Shown here piece by piece: positions 4,735 through 5,299 of a stretch of DNA of 5,299 nt. The translations under genes and the position numbers were made by a program. Each line of letters opens with the position of its first letter. The first letter of the stretch is position 1. The stretch comes from Deltaproteobacteria bacterium. GTDB taxonomy: Bacteria; Desulfobacterota; Desulfobacteria; Desulfobacterales; Desulfatirhabdiaceae. The stretch spans positions 5,647 to 10,945 of the forward strand of contig JAPLJE010000676.1 of the NCBI GenBank assembly GCA_026388755.1, given 5' to 3'. The notes beneath the pieces are model-generated. The model saw only the letters and a program-made list of their open reading frames with translations. It was not told the DNA's origin and did no database searches.

Positions 4735-5299
4735 ATGGGTAACAAAATAATGATTGACCCCATTACCAGAATTGAAGGACACCTTCGCATTGAAGTCGAG
4801 GTCGAGGGGGGAAAGGTCAAAGACGCCTGGAGTTCAGGTCAGATGTTCAGAGGTATTGAGCTTATTCTTCAGGGCAGAGATCCCCGGGATGCCCACCATT
4901 TTGTTCAGCGATCCTGCGGTGTCTGAACCTACACACATGCCTTGTCCTCGGTGAGGGCAGTTGAAAATGCAGTCAATGTTACTATTCCCCCAAATGCACG
5001 CATCATTCGAAATCTTTTGCACGGCGCGCAGTTCCAGCATGACCATCTGGTTCACTTCTATCATCTCCATGCGCTGGACTGGGTGGATATCGTCAGCGCA
5101 TTAAAAGCAGACCCGGTCAAGACCGCTGCGCTGTCCGACAATCTCAGCAATGCATCCGTGGGCGGCGCGGTTTATTTCAAGGCCGTCCAGCAGCGCCTGC
5201 AAACCTTTGTGGACAGCGGACAACTTGGGCCTTTCAGTAACGCCTACTGGGGACATCCCGAATACAAGCTGCCTCCGGAGGCCAACCTGATGGCTGCGG
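4735..5299 (+). CDS. hynA: [NiFe] hydrogenase large subunit with probable selenocysteine at residue 64 (3' end outside window)
   Basis: The protein begins [20 protein letters not shown], the L1 signature, with the proton-path glutamate E14. It continues to FVQRSCGV, where codon 64 is TGA. Family members read RxCGVC-T-Y-x-H-A here. C61 is present, so the TGA replaces exactly the second cysteine, a ligand bridging Ni and Fe in known structures. After it the frame stays open for 124 codons with strong family sequence, including [36 protein letters not shown] and [15 protein letters not shown]. Selenocysteine insertion (UGA read by SelB/tRNA-Sec) is therefore the favoured reading, supported by the hairpin at 4942-4960. 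The subunit oxidises or makes H2 in the periplasm, exported with the small subunit. The C-terminal DPCxxC motif is not in the window, so whether it also holds Sec is unknown. A naive gene caller would split the gene at 4926. Nonsense mutation or sequencing error remain alternatives. Confidence 0.88.
4924..4926 (+). other. In-frame UGA, probable selenocysteine codon (Sec64)
   Basis: TGA stands in the frame of the large subunit between GTC (Val63) and ACC (Thr65). Sec and Cys are chemically equivalent ligands and interchange in evolution, and TGA differs from TGC or TGT by one base. Placement at an invariant metal-ligand cysteine is the classic mark of a selenoprotein. Confidence 0.75.
4942..4960 (+). 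promoter_or_regulatory. Candidate bacterial SECIS element
   Basis: In the mRNA, UUGUCCUC at 4942-4949 pairs with GAGGGCAG at 4953-4960 (eight continuous pairs, two of them G-U) around the loop GGU at 4950-4952. The loop starts 23 bases after the UGA. A short stem, G in the first two loop positions and this distance all fit known bacterial SECIS elements, which are read by SelB. It lies within coding sequence, as bacterial SECIS elements do. Confidence 0.65.

Noticed and set aside
4735..4926. Reading the large subunit as a truncated 63-residue protein or plain pseudogene
   Set aside because: Strong family conservation continues in the same frame for 124 codons after the UGA with no other damage, and the UGA falls on an invariant cysteine with a SECIS-like hairpin behind it.
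4834..5070. Minus-strand ORF opposite the large subunit
   Set aside because: Shadow of the hydrogenase coding sequence.

Overview
The window suggests an anaerobic Desulfobacterota (deltaproteobacterial sulfate-reducer type) chromosome. The evidence is a Tat-exported periplasmic [NiFe] hydrogenase of the Desulfovibrio type, an IscA/HesB-like protein of the kind common in that phylum, moderate GC content, and a probable selenocysteine codon, since several members of the phylum are rich in selenoproteins. This assignment is inferred from gene content, not from a marker gene.

Left part (1-1285): the 3' end of an AraC/GlxA-type regulator gene, followed 6 bases later by a small IscA/HesB-like gene. 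A gene-poor stretch with hairpins (683-1030) follows, then a small thioredoxin-like gene whose active site reads CPCC.

Middle part (about 1435-3444): a decayed mobile or accessory patch. It holds, in order, a FimB-like tyrosine recombinase remnant that is not visible as an intact ORF, a leftward parDE toxin-antitoxin pair whose antitoxin seems to have lost its normal start codon, and the C-terminal remnant of a second, unrelated tyrosine recombinase on the minus strand. Next come two look-alike hairpins resembling IS200/IS605 ends, and an intact rightward vapBC pair with a near-perfect promoter and repeated operator-like motifs.

Right part (3445-5299): a 266-base gap with a promoter candidate, then a hydrogenase operon. 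The small subunit is complete, with a Tat signal and all iron-sulfur ligands. The large subunit runs off the window. Its reading frame meets an in-frame TGA at codon 64, exactly where the second cysteine of the N-terminal RxCGxC nickel-binding motif belongs. The frame then stays open, with fully conserved hydrogenase sequence, to the end of the window. An 8-bp hairpin with a GGU loop lies 23 bases after the TGA, as expected for a bacterial SECIS. The best reading is a [NiFe] hydrogenase with selenocysteine in the N-terminal motif, at the Ni-Fe bridging ligand position. In the well-known [NiFeSe] enzymes selenocysteine is in the C-terminal motif instead. This is the outstanding feature of the window.
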